From Bacteroidota bacterium (lineage in GTDB: Bacteria > Bacteroidota > Bacteroidia > Flavobacteriales > Weeksellaceae), in NCBI GenBank assembly GCA_023393915.1, contig JAEXBS010000021.1, forward strand, positions 62,001 through 126,000: a DNA stretch of 64,000 nt. Reading direction: 5' to 3'. Numbering within the stretch: the first letter of the stretch is position 1; each line of letters starts with the position of its first letter. Below, one piece after another: positions 7,359-15,309 of the stretch. The translations under genes were made by a program, and so were the position numbers. Under the pieces are notes generated by a model that made no database searches, had not been told where the DNA came from, and was given only the letters and a program-made list of their open reading frames with translations.

Positions 7359-7775
7359 TTATTTCCAGGCTAAAATTACGGTTCCTAAAATAATAAGGCA
7401 AGCACCAGTGAATGTTTTTAAACTTAAGGGCTCGCCTAAAAACAAAACCGCAATACAAATGGTCAGCGCAACACTTAGTTTATCAACGGCCGCCACCTGA
7501 GAAACGTTCCCTATCTGGATCGCCTTGAAATAGAAAATCCAGGAGAGTCCCGTAGCAATTCCCGAAATGACCAAAAACAGGAGGTTTTGTTTGGAAAGTG
7601 AGCTGATTCCTTTTTCTTCACCTCTTGCCATAATAATGCACCAGATCATAATAAGAACGATGATCGTTCGAATGCCGGTGGCAAGATTGGAGTTCACATT
7701 CGTTACCCCAAGTTTTGCAAATATGGCGGTAAGTGAAGCAAATAAAGCGGAAAGTAAAGCGTAAACTAACCACAT
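7359..7775 (-). CDS. half-size EamA/DMT family membrane protein
   Basis: At 138 residues with about four or five transmembrane helices, this is one EamA repeat instead of the usual two, so it would be expected to work as a dimer. Family features are the N-terminal YALLSALFASLTAIFAKLGV helix, the GLSWIFYFKAIQIGNVSQVAAVDKLS segment and the final helix FTGACLIILGTVILAW. Substrates of half-size DMT proteins are generally not known and cannot be predicted from the sequence. The DUF456 gene 65 bp upstream on the same strand is also a small membrane protein and may share a transcript. Confidence 0.85.
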   Translation of the reverse strand: MWLVYALLSALFASLTAIFAKLGVTNVNSNLATGIRTIIVLIMIWCIIMARGEEKGISSLSKQNLLFLVISGIATGLSWIFYFKAIQIGNVSQVAAVDKLSVALTICIAVLFLGEPLSLKTFTGACLIILGTVILAWK

Positions 7776-7840
7776 AATAGCTCTTTTGTATTTGTGTTTT
7801 TGTGTTGGTTTTATAAATTTCTAAAGCCAACTATGATGCG

Positions 7841-8329
7841 CTAGGAAAGTACGTCGTATAAAAAGACGGCTAGCATGGCAAGTCCTACCATAAAATTAAA
7901 ACCGGTTCCGTAAATAAAACCAATAAAAGCTCCTTTTACCGAGCTCCAAGCTTTTTTCTTGTCGGATCGGTCGTGAAGCAGTTCACCTACAAAGACCCCT
8001 AAGAACATTCCAATTAAAAAACCGAAAGGAAGTGGAATGAAAAATAGTCCAACGAGCGTTCCTATAATCGATCCAATAGAACCCCATCGGGTTCCTCCGT
8101 ATTTTCGATTCGTACGAGCAGGAATGAGGTAGCTCAGAATCACGCTCAGTAGGGTTAAAAAAGCAAAAATCCAGATATAAACCATAGGAAGATCTGCATC
8201 CGTTCCAAATTTATAAATAAGGAGTCCACACAAAGAAAGCAGGAGTCCTGGAAGAATAGGAAGAACGGTTCCCAGTAGTCCAATCACTAAAAGAATCAAG
8301 CAAAGAAGTTGAATTAAAGTTGAGTCCAT
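7841..8329 (-). CDS. DUF456 family membrane protein
   Basis: The 162-residue product is almost entirely hydrophobic, with about four or five transmembrane segments. It contains the glycine-rich repeats typical of DUF456 (GLLGTVLPILPG at about 17-28; GSIGSIIGTLVGLFFIPLPFG; GFLIGMFLGVFVGELL). DUF456 proteins are widespread in Bacteroidota and have no established function. The start ATG at 8329 is followed directly by a transmembrane helix. It is transcribed away from the mechanosensitive channel gene, so the 74-bp gap holds divergent promoters. Confidence 0.85.
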   Translation of the reverse strand: MDSTLIQLLCLILLVIGLLGTVLPILPGLLLSLCGLLIYKFGTDADLPMVYIWIFAFLTLLSVILSYLIPARTNRKYGGTRWGSIGSIIGTLVGLFFIPLPFGFLIGMFLGVFVGELLHDRSDKKKAWSSVKGAFIGFIYGTGFNFMVGLAMLAVFLYDVLS

Positions 8330-8390
8330 GGTAAAGCTGAAATAATAGGTTAAATTTAGCTAAAGCTAGTGAATTCACAAGGGTTTTTGT

Positions 8391-8398
8391 TAATTTTG
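8391..8398 (+). promoter_or_regulatory. -7 element of the MscS-like gene (TAATTTTG)
   Basis: TAATTTTG matches TAnnTTTG and ends five bases before the GTG at 8404, so this transcript should also have almost no leader. Confidence 0.5.
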
Positions 8399-8403
8399 TC
8401 GGT

Positions 8404-9657
8404 GTGGAACAGGAACTTAATAAAACATTAGATTTGCTTCAGGTCATTAGTGATCGGATTCATTATTTTATTGCGGATAATATCGCTAACAGTTGGGTGC
8501 TTCAAGTCATTGCAAAGCTCCTTTTGCTAGGGTGTTTGGTTTTCCTGCTCTATTTTGTTTTAAGACTCGTTATTCGTCTGATTTTCATCCGTTTTCAGGA
8601 TGAAAAACGTTTTCCAATGCTTAAGAGTATTGCGCAGTCCAAGATTACCGATTCCATTGCGGGGCTCTTTGCGCTGTTTTTTGGTAGCCAAGCGCTCTAT
8701 TCCGTTTTTTGGAGGCACAAGCACTCCTATGAATATTTAGAGAGACTAACCGATTTTATCATAGTTATTGTTATTGCCTTCATGGCCTCTCGTTTTTTAA
8801 AGGCCGTTAAATATTATTACAGCTACCAGGGAGATTTTTATCGCATTGTCGCCATTAACGCCATTTCACAAACCGTTAAAACCATCGGGGTTTTTATTTT
8901 CACCCTCATTGCCGTTAGTGTGATTTTTGGAATTAAAACAGGGACGTTATTAACCAGTTTAGGAGCGGTGACTGCCGTGCTGGTTTTAGTGTTCCGAGAT
9001 ACCATTCTTGGGTTTATGACAGGTATTCACGTGGCTACTTCTCGAAGCCTTAAAGTAGGCGACTGGGTCGGTATACCAAAATACAATCTGGAAGGGATCA
9101 TTCAAGAGATTAACATCATCACTACTAAAATCCAGAATTTTGATAAAACGATCTCTACCATACCTACTTACGATCTGCTCTCTACCGAGATCCGTAACAA
9201 CCAGATCATGGCCGAGGGAAATAAAAGACGAATCAAAAGATCCATTATTTTCAATATCAATTCCTTTCACTTTGTAAGTCCTGAACTTTTGGAGGAGCTG
9301 ATGAAGATCAATTTGATCTCTTCTTATCTTAAAGAAACTTCGGATTTGATTGCAAAAGAAAAATCAGAAAAACCCAATGCAGACCTACCTATTAACGGAA
9401 GGCAACTCACCAATATTGGAGTCTTTAGGAAATATGCAGAACTCTATTTGCGCGCTTCAAAAGAAGTCGATCAAGAAGAAATGATTTTAGTAAGACAATT
9501 GGAGAACACCTCGCAAGGGCTACCTTTAGAAATTTACTGTTTTGCTAACCGTTCGGGTCTAGCGGATTTCGAACAAATCCAAGCCGATGTCTTCGATCAT
9601 TTGCTGACCGCTGCTAAACTCTTTGATTTGGAGATTATGCAACTTCAAAGAATGTAG
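8404..9657 (+). CDS. mechanosensitive ion channel of the MscS family (YbdG-like)
   Basis: This 417-residue protein is an inner-membrane channel that should open under membrane tension to release osmolytes. Hydrophobic segments at about 33-60, 75-95, 110-130 and 155-200 form the membrane part. The pore helix and beta-domain junction are visible in LTSLGAVTAVLVLVFRDTILGF and the following SLKVGDWVGIPKYNLEGIIQEINIITTKIQNFD, which is diagnostic. The long N terminus and length match the YbdG/MscM subgroup better than small MscS. The start is GTG at 8404: no ATG exists near the family start, and a perfect -7 box ends five bases upstream. Confidence 0.9.
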   Translation: MEQELNKTLDLLQVISDRIHYFIADNIANSWVLQVIAKLLLLGCLVFLLYFVLRLVIRLIFIRFQDEKRFPMLKSIAQSKITDSIAGLFALFFGSQALYSVFWRHKHSYEYLERLTDFIIVIVIAFMASRFLKAVKYYYSYQGDFYRIVAINAISQTVKTIGVFIFTLIAVSVIFGIKTGTLLTSLGAVTAVLVLVFRDTILGFMTGIHVATSRSLKVGDWVGIPKYNLEGIIQEINIITTKIQNFDKTISTIPTYDLLSTEIRNNQIMAEGNKRRIKRSIIFNINSFHFVSPELLEELMKINLISSYLKETSDLIAKEKSEKPNADLPINGRQLTNIGVFRKYAELYLRASKEVDQEEMILVRQLENTSQGLPLEIYCFANRSGLADFEQIQADVFDHLLTAAKLFDLEIMQLQRM

Positions 9658-9692
9658 AATAGGAAGCGTTAACCCCTTTTTAGAAAAGAATT

Positions 9693-10406
9693 ATGACCAA
9701 GTTAAGTGTAAACATCAATAAAATTGCCACTTTAAGAAATGCTCGTGGAGGGGAACTTCCAAGTGTAACGGAGGCAGCAAAGTTAATTCAGAGTTTTGGT
9801 GCTCAGGGTATTACCATTCATCCTCGCCCTGACCAAAGGCATATTACAAGAAAAGACGTCTACGATTTAAAACCTTTGGTTTACACGGAATTCAATATTG
9901 AAGGAAATCCGAACCCAAGCTTTATTGAAATGGTAAAAGAAATTCGTCCAGAGCAAGTGACCCTAGTGCCGGATGCAGACAATGCCATTACTTCCAATGC
10001 GGGTTGGGATACAAAGGCGCACTTGGATTATTTGAAAGAAATTGTTAGTGAGTTTAAATCTGCAGGGATTCGGACTTCCATCTTTTTGGATCCCGATCCC
10101 AGCCTTATTGAAAGTGCAAAAGAGACCGGTACAGACCGAATCGAACTCTATACCGAAGCGTACGCTACACTTTATCCTAAAGACCCTGAGCTAGCGGTTC
10201 AACCTTACGTTGAAACTGCGAAAAGAGCAATGGAGTTTGGTTTAGGACTCAATGCGGGTCATGACCTTTCTTTAGAGAATCTAAAGTATTTTAAGGAGCA
10301 GGTTCCGGGTCTTTTAGAAGTTTCCATTGGACATGCCTTGATTTCAGAGGCTTTGTACTTGGGGATGGAAAATACGGTTCAGGCTTATTTAAAAAGACTC
10401 GCTTAG
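9693..10406 (+). CDS. pdxJ: pyridoxine 5'-phosphate synthase
   Basis: PdxJ condenses 1-deoxy-xylulose 5-phosphate with 3-amino-2-oxopropyl phosphate in the DXP-dependent route to pyridoxal 5'-phosphate. The 237-residue TIM-barrel protein has the usual N terminus KLSVNINKIATLRNARGG, then GITIHPRPDQRHI, the catalytic-loop region EFNIEGNP, LVPD, and SIGHALISEAL at the C-terminal phosphate site. Length and order fit the family closely. An alpha/beta hydrolase starts 28 bp downstream on the same strand and is probably co-transcribed, an arrangement I regard as common in flavobacteria. Confidence 0.97.
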   Translation: MTKLSVNINKIATLRNARGGELPSVTEAAKLIQSFGAQGITIHPRPDQRHITRKDVYDLKPLVYTEFNIEGNPNPSFIEMVKEIRPEQVTLVPDADNAITSNAGWDTKAHLDYLKEIVSEFKSAGIRTSIFLDPDPSLIESAKETGTDRIELYTEAYATLYPKDPELAVQPYVETAKRAMEFGLGLNAGHDLSLENLKYFKEQVPGLLEVSIGHALISEALYLGMENTVQAYLKRLA

Positions 10407-10434
10407 GAGCGTTACTTCAAAACTTTTTTCAATT

Positions 10435-11223
10435 ATGGAACTACTTCATTCAAAAATTTATTCCGAGGAATTAACTACCACTCCCGTTTTGGTCTTTCAC
10501 GGACTCTTTGGAATGCTAGACAATTGGGGAAATTTTGCAAGAGAATTTAGCGCCAAGTTTCCGGTGCACCTTTTGGATTTAAGGAACCATGGAAAAAGTT
10601 TTCATTCACCAGAAATGAGTCACGAGGCCATGGCCTTAGATATTCTCCATTATATGGATCAAAAGGGAATCGAAAAAGCGATTCTTTTGGGCCATTCTTT
10701 GGGAGGGAAAGCCGTCATGCATTTCGCTTTATCTTACCCTGATCGAGTAGAGAAACTTGTCGTTGTCGACATGGCTCCCAAATCTTACCCTCCTCATCAT
10801 CAAGCTATTATTCACGCTTTGCAATCCATTAAATTCGAGCAGGATCTGGGTCGAAAAGACGTTGAAACTAAATTAGTAGCTCAGGGGCTCGATCTTTCTA
10901 ATGTGCAGTTTTTGGCCAAAAGTTTATTCTGGAAGGAGCCAGGACTTTTAGATTGGCGTTTCAACTTAGAGGTCCTTGCAGCGCAGTACGAAGATTTTGT
11001 TGGTGCTGCAATTAAAACGGGTGTTTACCATGGACCTACACTTTTTGTGCGTGGAGGAAAATCCCAATACGTATTGGATGAGGATCGTATTCTTCTCTCG
11101 CAGCAGTTTCCTTCTTACCAATTGGAAACAGTCCCAGGGGCGGGCCATTGGGTACACGCGGAAAATCCAAAAGCTTTCCATGAAATCGTACATGATTTTT
11201 TACTAGGTACCCTAGAAGGCTAA
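10435..11223 (+). CDS. alpha/beta fold hydrolase (YbfF-like esterase)
   Basis: The 262-residue protein is a cytoplasmic alpha/beta hydrolase. It shows the oxyanion segment HGLFGMLDNW (22-31), the nucleophile elbow GHSLGG (86-91, Ser88), and the catalytic His in GAGHWVHAENP (about 238-248). The sequence LDLRNHGKS is typical of the YbfF/MhpC esterase group, whose members cleave short acyl esters. The true substrate cannot be read from sequence. It has no signal peptide. It follows pdxJ by 28 bp, but no mechanistic link to vitamin B6 synthesis is known to me. Confidence 0.88.
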   Translation: MELLHSKIYSEELTTTPVLVFHGLFGMLDNWGNFAREFSAKFPVHLLDLRNHGKSFHSPEMSHEAMALDILHYMDQKGIEKAILLGHSLGGKAVMHFALSYPDRVEKLVVVDMAPKSYPPHHQAIIHALQSIKFEQDLGRKDVETKLVAQGLDLSNVQFLAKSLFWKEPGLLDWRFNLEVLAAQYEDFVGAAIKTGVYHGPTLFVRGGKSQYVLDEDRILLSQQFPSYQLETVPGAGHWVHAENPKAFHEIVHDFLLGTLEG

Positions 11224-11259
11224 AAAATTAATCTTTTTTTTAAGATTGAACGATCGCTG

Positions 11260-11288
11260 ATTATTAATTTTTCTTAATAAAATCTTAA
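11260..11288 (+). promoter_or_regulatory. PHO-box-like direct repeat upstream of the TonB receptor-phytase operon
   Basis: Seven-base units TTCTTAA (11271-11277) and ATCTTAA (11282-11288) lie exactly 11 bases apart, with a weaker unit ATTATTA at 11260-11266. This is the 7-4-7 layout of PhoB binding sites. A -7-like element, TAGTTTCG (11323-11330), follows, and no -33 element is visible, as expected for an activator-dependent promoter. The assignment is inferred from architecture and gene content. Confidence 0.4.
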
Positions 11289-11348
11289 AGTTAAATTCAC
11301 CTTCTGAGAGGGTTTTTAAGGCTAGTTTCGCACAAATCAAAACTTGTA

Positions 11349-14141
11349 ATGAAAAAACTAGTCTGTTCGGTACTTTTGTGTGCCTCACTTTGGGCTTTCG
11401 GGCAAACCGGAACGCTTTCAGGAAACATTAATGAAGAATCTGGAATTTCTCTTCCGGGAGCCAAATTAACCTTAATGCCGGGGAATCTGCACACGGTAGC
11501 AGATCAAAACGGGAATTTCGTTTTTCTAAACGTTCCTGCAGGATCCTATACGCTTTCTGTCGTCTACTTAGGCTACGGAAGCAAGCAATACTCGGTAAAC
11601 GTTAGAGAGGAAGAGAATACAAAGCAAAACATTATCTTTTCTAGCCGCGAGCAAGCCATAGAAGGTGTGACAGTACTAGGATTTAGTAGACAAAGTCAAG
11701 CGCGTGCCCTTAACACGCAGAAAAATAATTCGAATATTTCGAACGTGGTTTCTTCTGATCAGATCGGGAAATTTCCAGATGCGAACATTGGAGATGCCCT
11801 AAAGAGGGTTCCTGGTATTACCATGCAGAACGACCAAGGGGAGGCGAGAAACATAATTGTTAGAGGTCTTGCTTCTGAGCTTAACTCGGTTACTCTTAAC
11901 GGAAATAGAATTCCATCTGCAGAAGGAGAAAACAGAAAAGTTCAAATGGACTTAATTCCTTCTGATATGATTCAGATGGTAGAGGTGCATAAGACCCTAA
12001 CTCCAGATATGGACGGAGATGCCATCGGAGGTTCCGTTGAACTTCACACAAGAACCGCTCCAGGAAAAGAAAGAATTTCATTGAATGTAGGATCGGGATA
12101 CAACGGTATTCGCGATAAATTTGCCTTCTCTAATTCCTTTATTTATGGAAACCGCTTTGCTCAAGGGAAATTAGGCGTGGTATTTAACGGATCCTACAAC
12201 AACCAAATTTACGGATCGGATAACGTTGAAGGTGTTTGGGCAGAGGACGATAACGGAAACCTATTCATGGAGGAATTCGAAATCCGTAAGTACGACGTAA
12301 GAAGAGAAAGAAAAAGTCTAGGTGCGAACCTTGATTATAAATTCAATGAAAAGCACCGTCTGAACTTCAGTGGAATTTACAACTGGAGAGACGACTGGGA
12401 AAATCGTTTCAGAACCACTTACGATGATTTAGAGCTAGTGGATGGAGCTTATGTAGGTCGAGTGACCAAGCAAACCAAAGGGGGAATCGAGAACTCGATG
12501 AACCACGGAGGAAGATTAGAGAGACAAACCATGCAAAGCTATTCCTTAGGTGGGGATCACCTTTTGGGATCAGAGCTGGATATGGATTGGGGCGTTTCTT
12601 ACTCTCAAGCAGGAGAAGAAAGACCGGACGAACGTTATATTGAATACCGTGCTAAGGACGTAGATTTAGTAGGATCGTTTACCGATAAAAGATTCCCACT
12701 CATTTCAACGCGTTCTACACTTTCTGCTCAGACCTATGAGTTTAGTGAAGTAACGGAGCAGCAAGGAACCACTTCTGAGGACGAGTTCACTGCAAGACTT
12801 AATTTTAGATTTCCATTCTCTTTGATCGAAGACCAGAAAGGTCGTATTAGAGTTGGAGGTAAACTAAGACTTAAAAATAAAGATCAAAATCTTGATTTTT
12901 ATGAATACGAAGCGATTAATGGAGGTATGGACACCATGGGGGATGTAACGACCGACTTTTTTAGCGGGGAAAGATGGAATCCAAATTCCAAGTACGTACC
13001 GGGGCTTCATGTTTCCAAAACTTATTTAGGGAATTTAGATTTGAACAATTCTAGCCTTTTCGAAAGGTCTCAAGTTGCGGATGAATTCTTAGCAGCCAAC
13101 TACAAAGCAAAAGAAAGTATTATTGCGGGATATTTAAGATGGGATCAGAGCTTCTCGGATGTGTTCTCTATGATTTTAGGAGCTCGTTACGAAGCTACTT
13201 CTACAGAATACTCCGGAAACATCATTGAAGATGAGGATTCACTTGAAGGAGTAAGAACAGTGAAGAACGATTACAACAATATTCTTCCTTCCGTTACTTT
13301 CAAATACACGCCAAGTTCTCAAATGGTATTAAGAGCAGCGTTCTCTACGGCGCTTGCTCGTCCGAATTATTACCAGCTTTCTCCTTACATCAGCGTTATT
13401 CCAGACGATTATGAAATCGTAGCAGGTAATTCCAACCTAAAAGCAACTTACGCTTACAATTACGATATCATGGGAGAGTATTACTTTTCCAATGTAGGTA
13501 TTGTTTCCTTAGGTGCTTTCTATAAGAAACTCAATGACTTTATCTACACGTACCGTGATTCTTCCTATACAAGTGATAAATTCGCTCAAGACTTCCAAGG
13601 GGTAGACAATCCTTTAGAGCCAGGACAAAACTATACTTTCCTTACTTCTAGAAACGGAGAGTCGGTGGATGTTTACGGTTTTGAAGCGGCGTTCCAAAAA
13701 CAATTGGATTTCTTACCTGGTTTCTTACGTAATTTGAACCTTTACGCGAACTATACCTATACGAAATCAGAAGCCAAAGGAATCTACAACGAGGATGGTG
13801 ATATGAGAGAAGGTCTTATGCTTCCAGGTACGGCTCCGCACATGTTTAACGGTTCGCTTTCTTGGGAAAACCGCAAATTCAATGCGAGGGTATCGGTGAA
13901 TCATGCCGCTGCTTATTTAGATGAACTAGGAGGAGAAGATTTTGAAGACCGTTACTACGATAAGCAAACTTTCTTAGACGTCAATGCATCGTATGCTATT
14001 AAGCCGTGGATGAGGGTTTATTTCGAGGCGAACAATTTAACCAATCAGCCACTTCGTTACTACCAAGGGGTAGAAGACAGAACCATGCAAATGGAATACT
14101 ATGAGCCAAGGTTTTCTTTTGGTTTGAAGTTTGACTTTTAA
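11349..14141 (+). CDS. TonB-dependent outer membrane receptor, probable phytate-phosphate uptake
   Basis: The 930-residue protein starts with the signal peptide MKKLVCSVLLCASLWAFGQ. It then has a carboxypeptidase-regulatory-like domain (about 20-100, with LSGNINEESGISLPGA and SVVYLGYGSKQY), a plug (about 115-240, with PDANIGDALKRVPGI and IIVRGL) and a 22-strand barrel ending in the terminal Phe of GLKFDF. It resembles the TonB receptor family often found beside hydrolases. The gene for a beta-propeller phytase follows after 16 bp, so the receptor is likely to import a phytate breakdown product or bind the substrate. Uptake needs TonB-ExbBD, which is not in this window. Substrate is inferred from the neighbour only. 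Confidence 0.9.
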   Translation: MKKLVCSVLLCASLWAFGQTGTLSGNINEESGISLPGAKLTLMPGNLHTVADQNGNFVFLNVPAGSYTLSVVYLGYGSKQYSVNVREEENTKQNIIFSSREQAIEGVTVLGFSRQSQARALNTQKNNSNISNVVSSDQIGKFPDANIGDALKRVPGITMQNDQGEARNIIVRGLASELNSVTLNGNRIPSAEGENRKVQMDLIPSDMIQMVEVHKTLTPDMDGDAIGGSVELHTRTAPGKERISLNVGSGYNGIRDKFAFSNSFIYGNRFAQGKLGVVFNGSYNNQIYGSDNVEGVWAEDDNGNLFMEEFEIRKYDVRRERKSLGANLDYKFNEKHRLNFSGIYNWRDDWENRFRTTYDDLELVDGAYVGRVTKQTKGGIENSMNHGGRLERQTMQSYSLGGDHLLGSELDMDWGVSYSQAGEERPDERYIEYRAKDVDLVGSFTDKRFPLISTRSTLSAQTYEFSEVTEQQGTTSEDEFTARLNFRFPFSLIEDQKGRIRVGGKLRLKNKDQNLDFYEYEAINGGMDTMGDVTTDFFSGERWNPNSKYVPGLHVSKTYLGNLDLNNSSLFERSQVADEFLAANYKAKESIIAGYLRWDQSFSDVFSMILGARYEATSTEYSGNIIEDEDSLEGVRTVKNDYNNILPSVTFKYTPSSQMVLRAAFSTALARPNYYQLSPYISVIPDDYEIVAGNSNLKATYAYNYDIMGEYYFSNVGIVSLGAFYKKLNDFIYTYRDSSYTSDKFAQDFQGVDNPLEPGQNYTFLTSRNGESVDVYGFEAAFQKQLDFLPGFLRNLNLYANYTYTKSEAKGIYNEDGDMREGLMLPGTAPHMFNGSLSWENRKFNARVSVNHAAAYLDELGGEDFEDRYYDKQTFLDVNASYAIKPWMRVYFEANNLTNQPLRYYQGVEDRTMQMEYYEPRFSFGLKFDF

Positions 14142-14157
14142 GCCGTAATTTTAAAGA

Positions 14158-15216
14158 ATGAAGAAAATAACTTTAACACTAGGAGCGTTAGTGCTTATTG
14201 CAGTAAGCTCCTGTAGCGTATATAAGAACGATCCTTTTAAAGGACAACGAATTGAACCGAGCGTAATTACGGACAAAACCAACCACGATACGGACGATCC
14301 TGCTCTTTGGATTCATCCCGAGCGTTACGACCAAAGCTTGATTATTGGTACCGATAAGGATACCGATGGAGGACTTTTCGTTTACGATCTCAATGGTAAA
14401 CTTCAAAATAAAGTCCTTGGACTGAAAAGACCCAACAATGTGGACGTTCAGTACGGCATTCCTTTTCAAGGTAAAAAAGTGGACATCGCTGTGGTAACGG
14501 AAAGAGAACTCAATCAGATTCGTATCTATTCTCTTCCAGAAATGACTGAAATTGGAGTAATCCCTGTTTTTGAAGGGGAAGCACTTAGAGCACCGATGGG
14601 AATTGCCCTTTATAAAAATCATACTAACGATAAATTCTATTTAATCGTTGGAAGAAAAGAGGGTCCTTCAGGAACCTACCTATGGCAGTACGAGCTTAAA
14701 GAAAAAGACGGAAAGATTTCTGGAGAAGTGGTTCGTAAATTTGGTGAGTTCAGTGGGAAGAAGGAAATCGAAGCCATTGCGGTGGATCATGAATTAGGCT
14801 ATATTTATTATAGTGATGAACAGTTCGGGATTCATAAGTACTACGCGGATCCTGAAAAATCGAACGAGTCTCTAGCTGTTTTTGGACAGAACGATTTCAA
14901 AGAAGATATGGAAGGAATTTCTATCTACACGCAAAAAGACGGAAAAGGATATATTTTGGTATCCAACCAACAGGCCGGTACTTTTAATGTGTATCCTAGA
15001 GAAGGTAGCAGCAAGAGTCCTCATGAGCATTCGCTTATTGTTGAGATTCCGGTTTCAACCAAATTTTCTGATGGATCTGAAGTTTCAAGCAAAGCACTTT
15101 CTATTCGTTATCCAAAAGGTTTATTTGTAGCCATGAGTGAAGGGAAAGTATTCCATTACTACGACTTTAGAGATCTAGAAGCTTGGATTGAAAAAGCAAA
15201 GCAAACGGCTCCTTAA
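14158..15216 (+). CDS. beta-propeller phytase (3-phytase), lipoprotein
   Basis: Beta-propeller phytases release phosphate from calcium phytate at neutral pH. The 352-residue protein has a lipoprotein signal (MKKITLTLGALVLIAVSSC, Cys19). The family landmarks follow in order: HDTDDPALWIHPE (about 43-55), LIIGTDKDTDGGLFVYDL, RPNNVDVQYG, KEIEAIAVDHELGYIYYSDEQFGIHKY and EDMEGISIY. These acidic loops supply the Ca2+ and phosphate sites. Length matches a single six-bladed domain. It should sit on the cell surface or in the periplasm. It shares an operon with the preceding TonB receptor, and a strong terminator at 15241-15273 ends the unit. Confidence 0.92.
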   Translation: MKKITLTLGALVLIAVSSCSVYKNDPFKGQRIEPSVITDKTNHDTDDPALWIHPERYDQSLIIGTDKDTDGGLFVYDLNGKLQNKVLGLKRPNNVDVQYGIPFQGKKVDIAVVTERELNQIRIYSLPEMTEIGVIPVFEGEALRAPMGIALYKNHTNDKFYLIVGRKEGPSGTYLWQYELKEKDGKISGEVVRKFGEFSGKKEIEAIAVDHELGYIYYSDEQFGIHKYYADPEKSNESLAVFGQNDFKEDMEGISIYTQKDGKGYILVSNQQAGTFNVYPREGSSKSPHEHSLIVEIPVSTKFSDGSEVSSKALSIRYPKGLFVAMSEGKVFHYYDFRDLEAWIEKAKQTAP

Positions 15217-15240
15217 AGCCTTTTGACTCTCTATACTTGG

Positions 15241-15273
15241 CCCCGAAGGACACTGCATCCTTCGGGGTTTTTT
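15241..15273 (+). terminator. terminator of the receptor-phytase operon
   Basis: CCCCGAAGGA pairs perfectly with TCCTTCGGGG around a seven-base loop and is followed by TTTTTTG. The site begins 24 bases after the phytase stop. Confidence 0.92.
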
Positions 15274-15275
15274 GT

Positions 15276-15283
15276 TATCTTTG
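15276..15283 (+). promoter_or_regulatory. -7 element of the epimerase/acyl-CoA ligase operon (TATCTTTG)
   Basis: TATCTTTG lies directly behind the phytase terminator and 26 bases before the TTG start at 15310, so transcription restarts here. Confidence 0.6.
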
Positions 15284-15309
15284 CTCCTAAATCTCCACGC
15301 ATTCCCATT

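Noticed and set aside
9660..10434. Similar leaders AGGAAGCGTTA and AGGAGCGTTA before pdxJ and the following hydrolase gene
   Set aside because: Only about ten bases match and the second gene is probably read from the first promoter, so the similarity may be chance.
11228..11248. AATCTT-T6-AAGATT hairpin after the pdxJ-hydrolase pair
   Set aside because: The stem is short and AT-only and no T-run follows on the plus strand, so I do not call a terminator.
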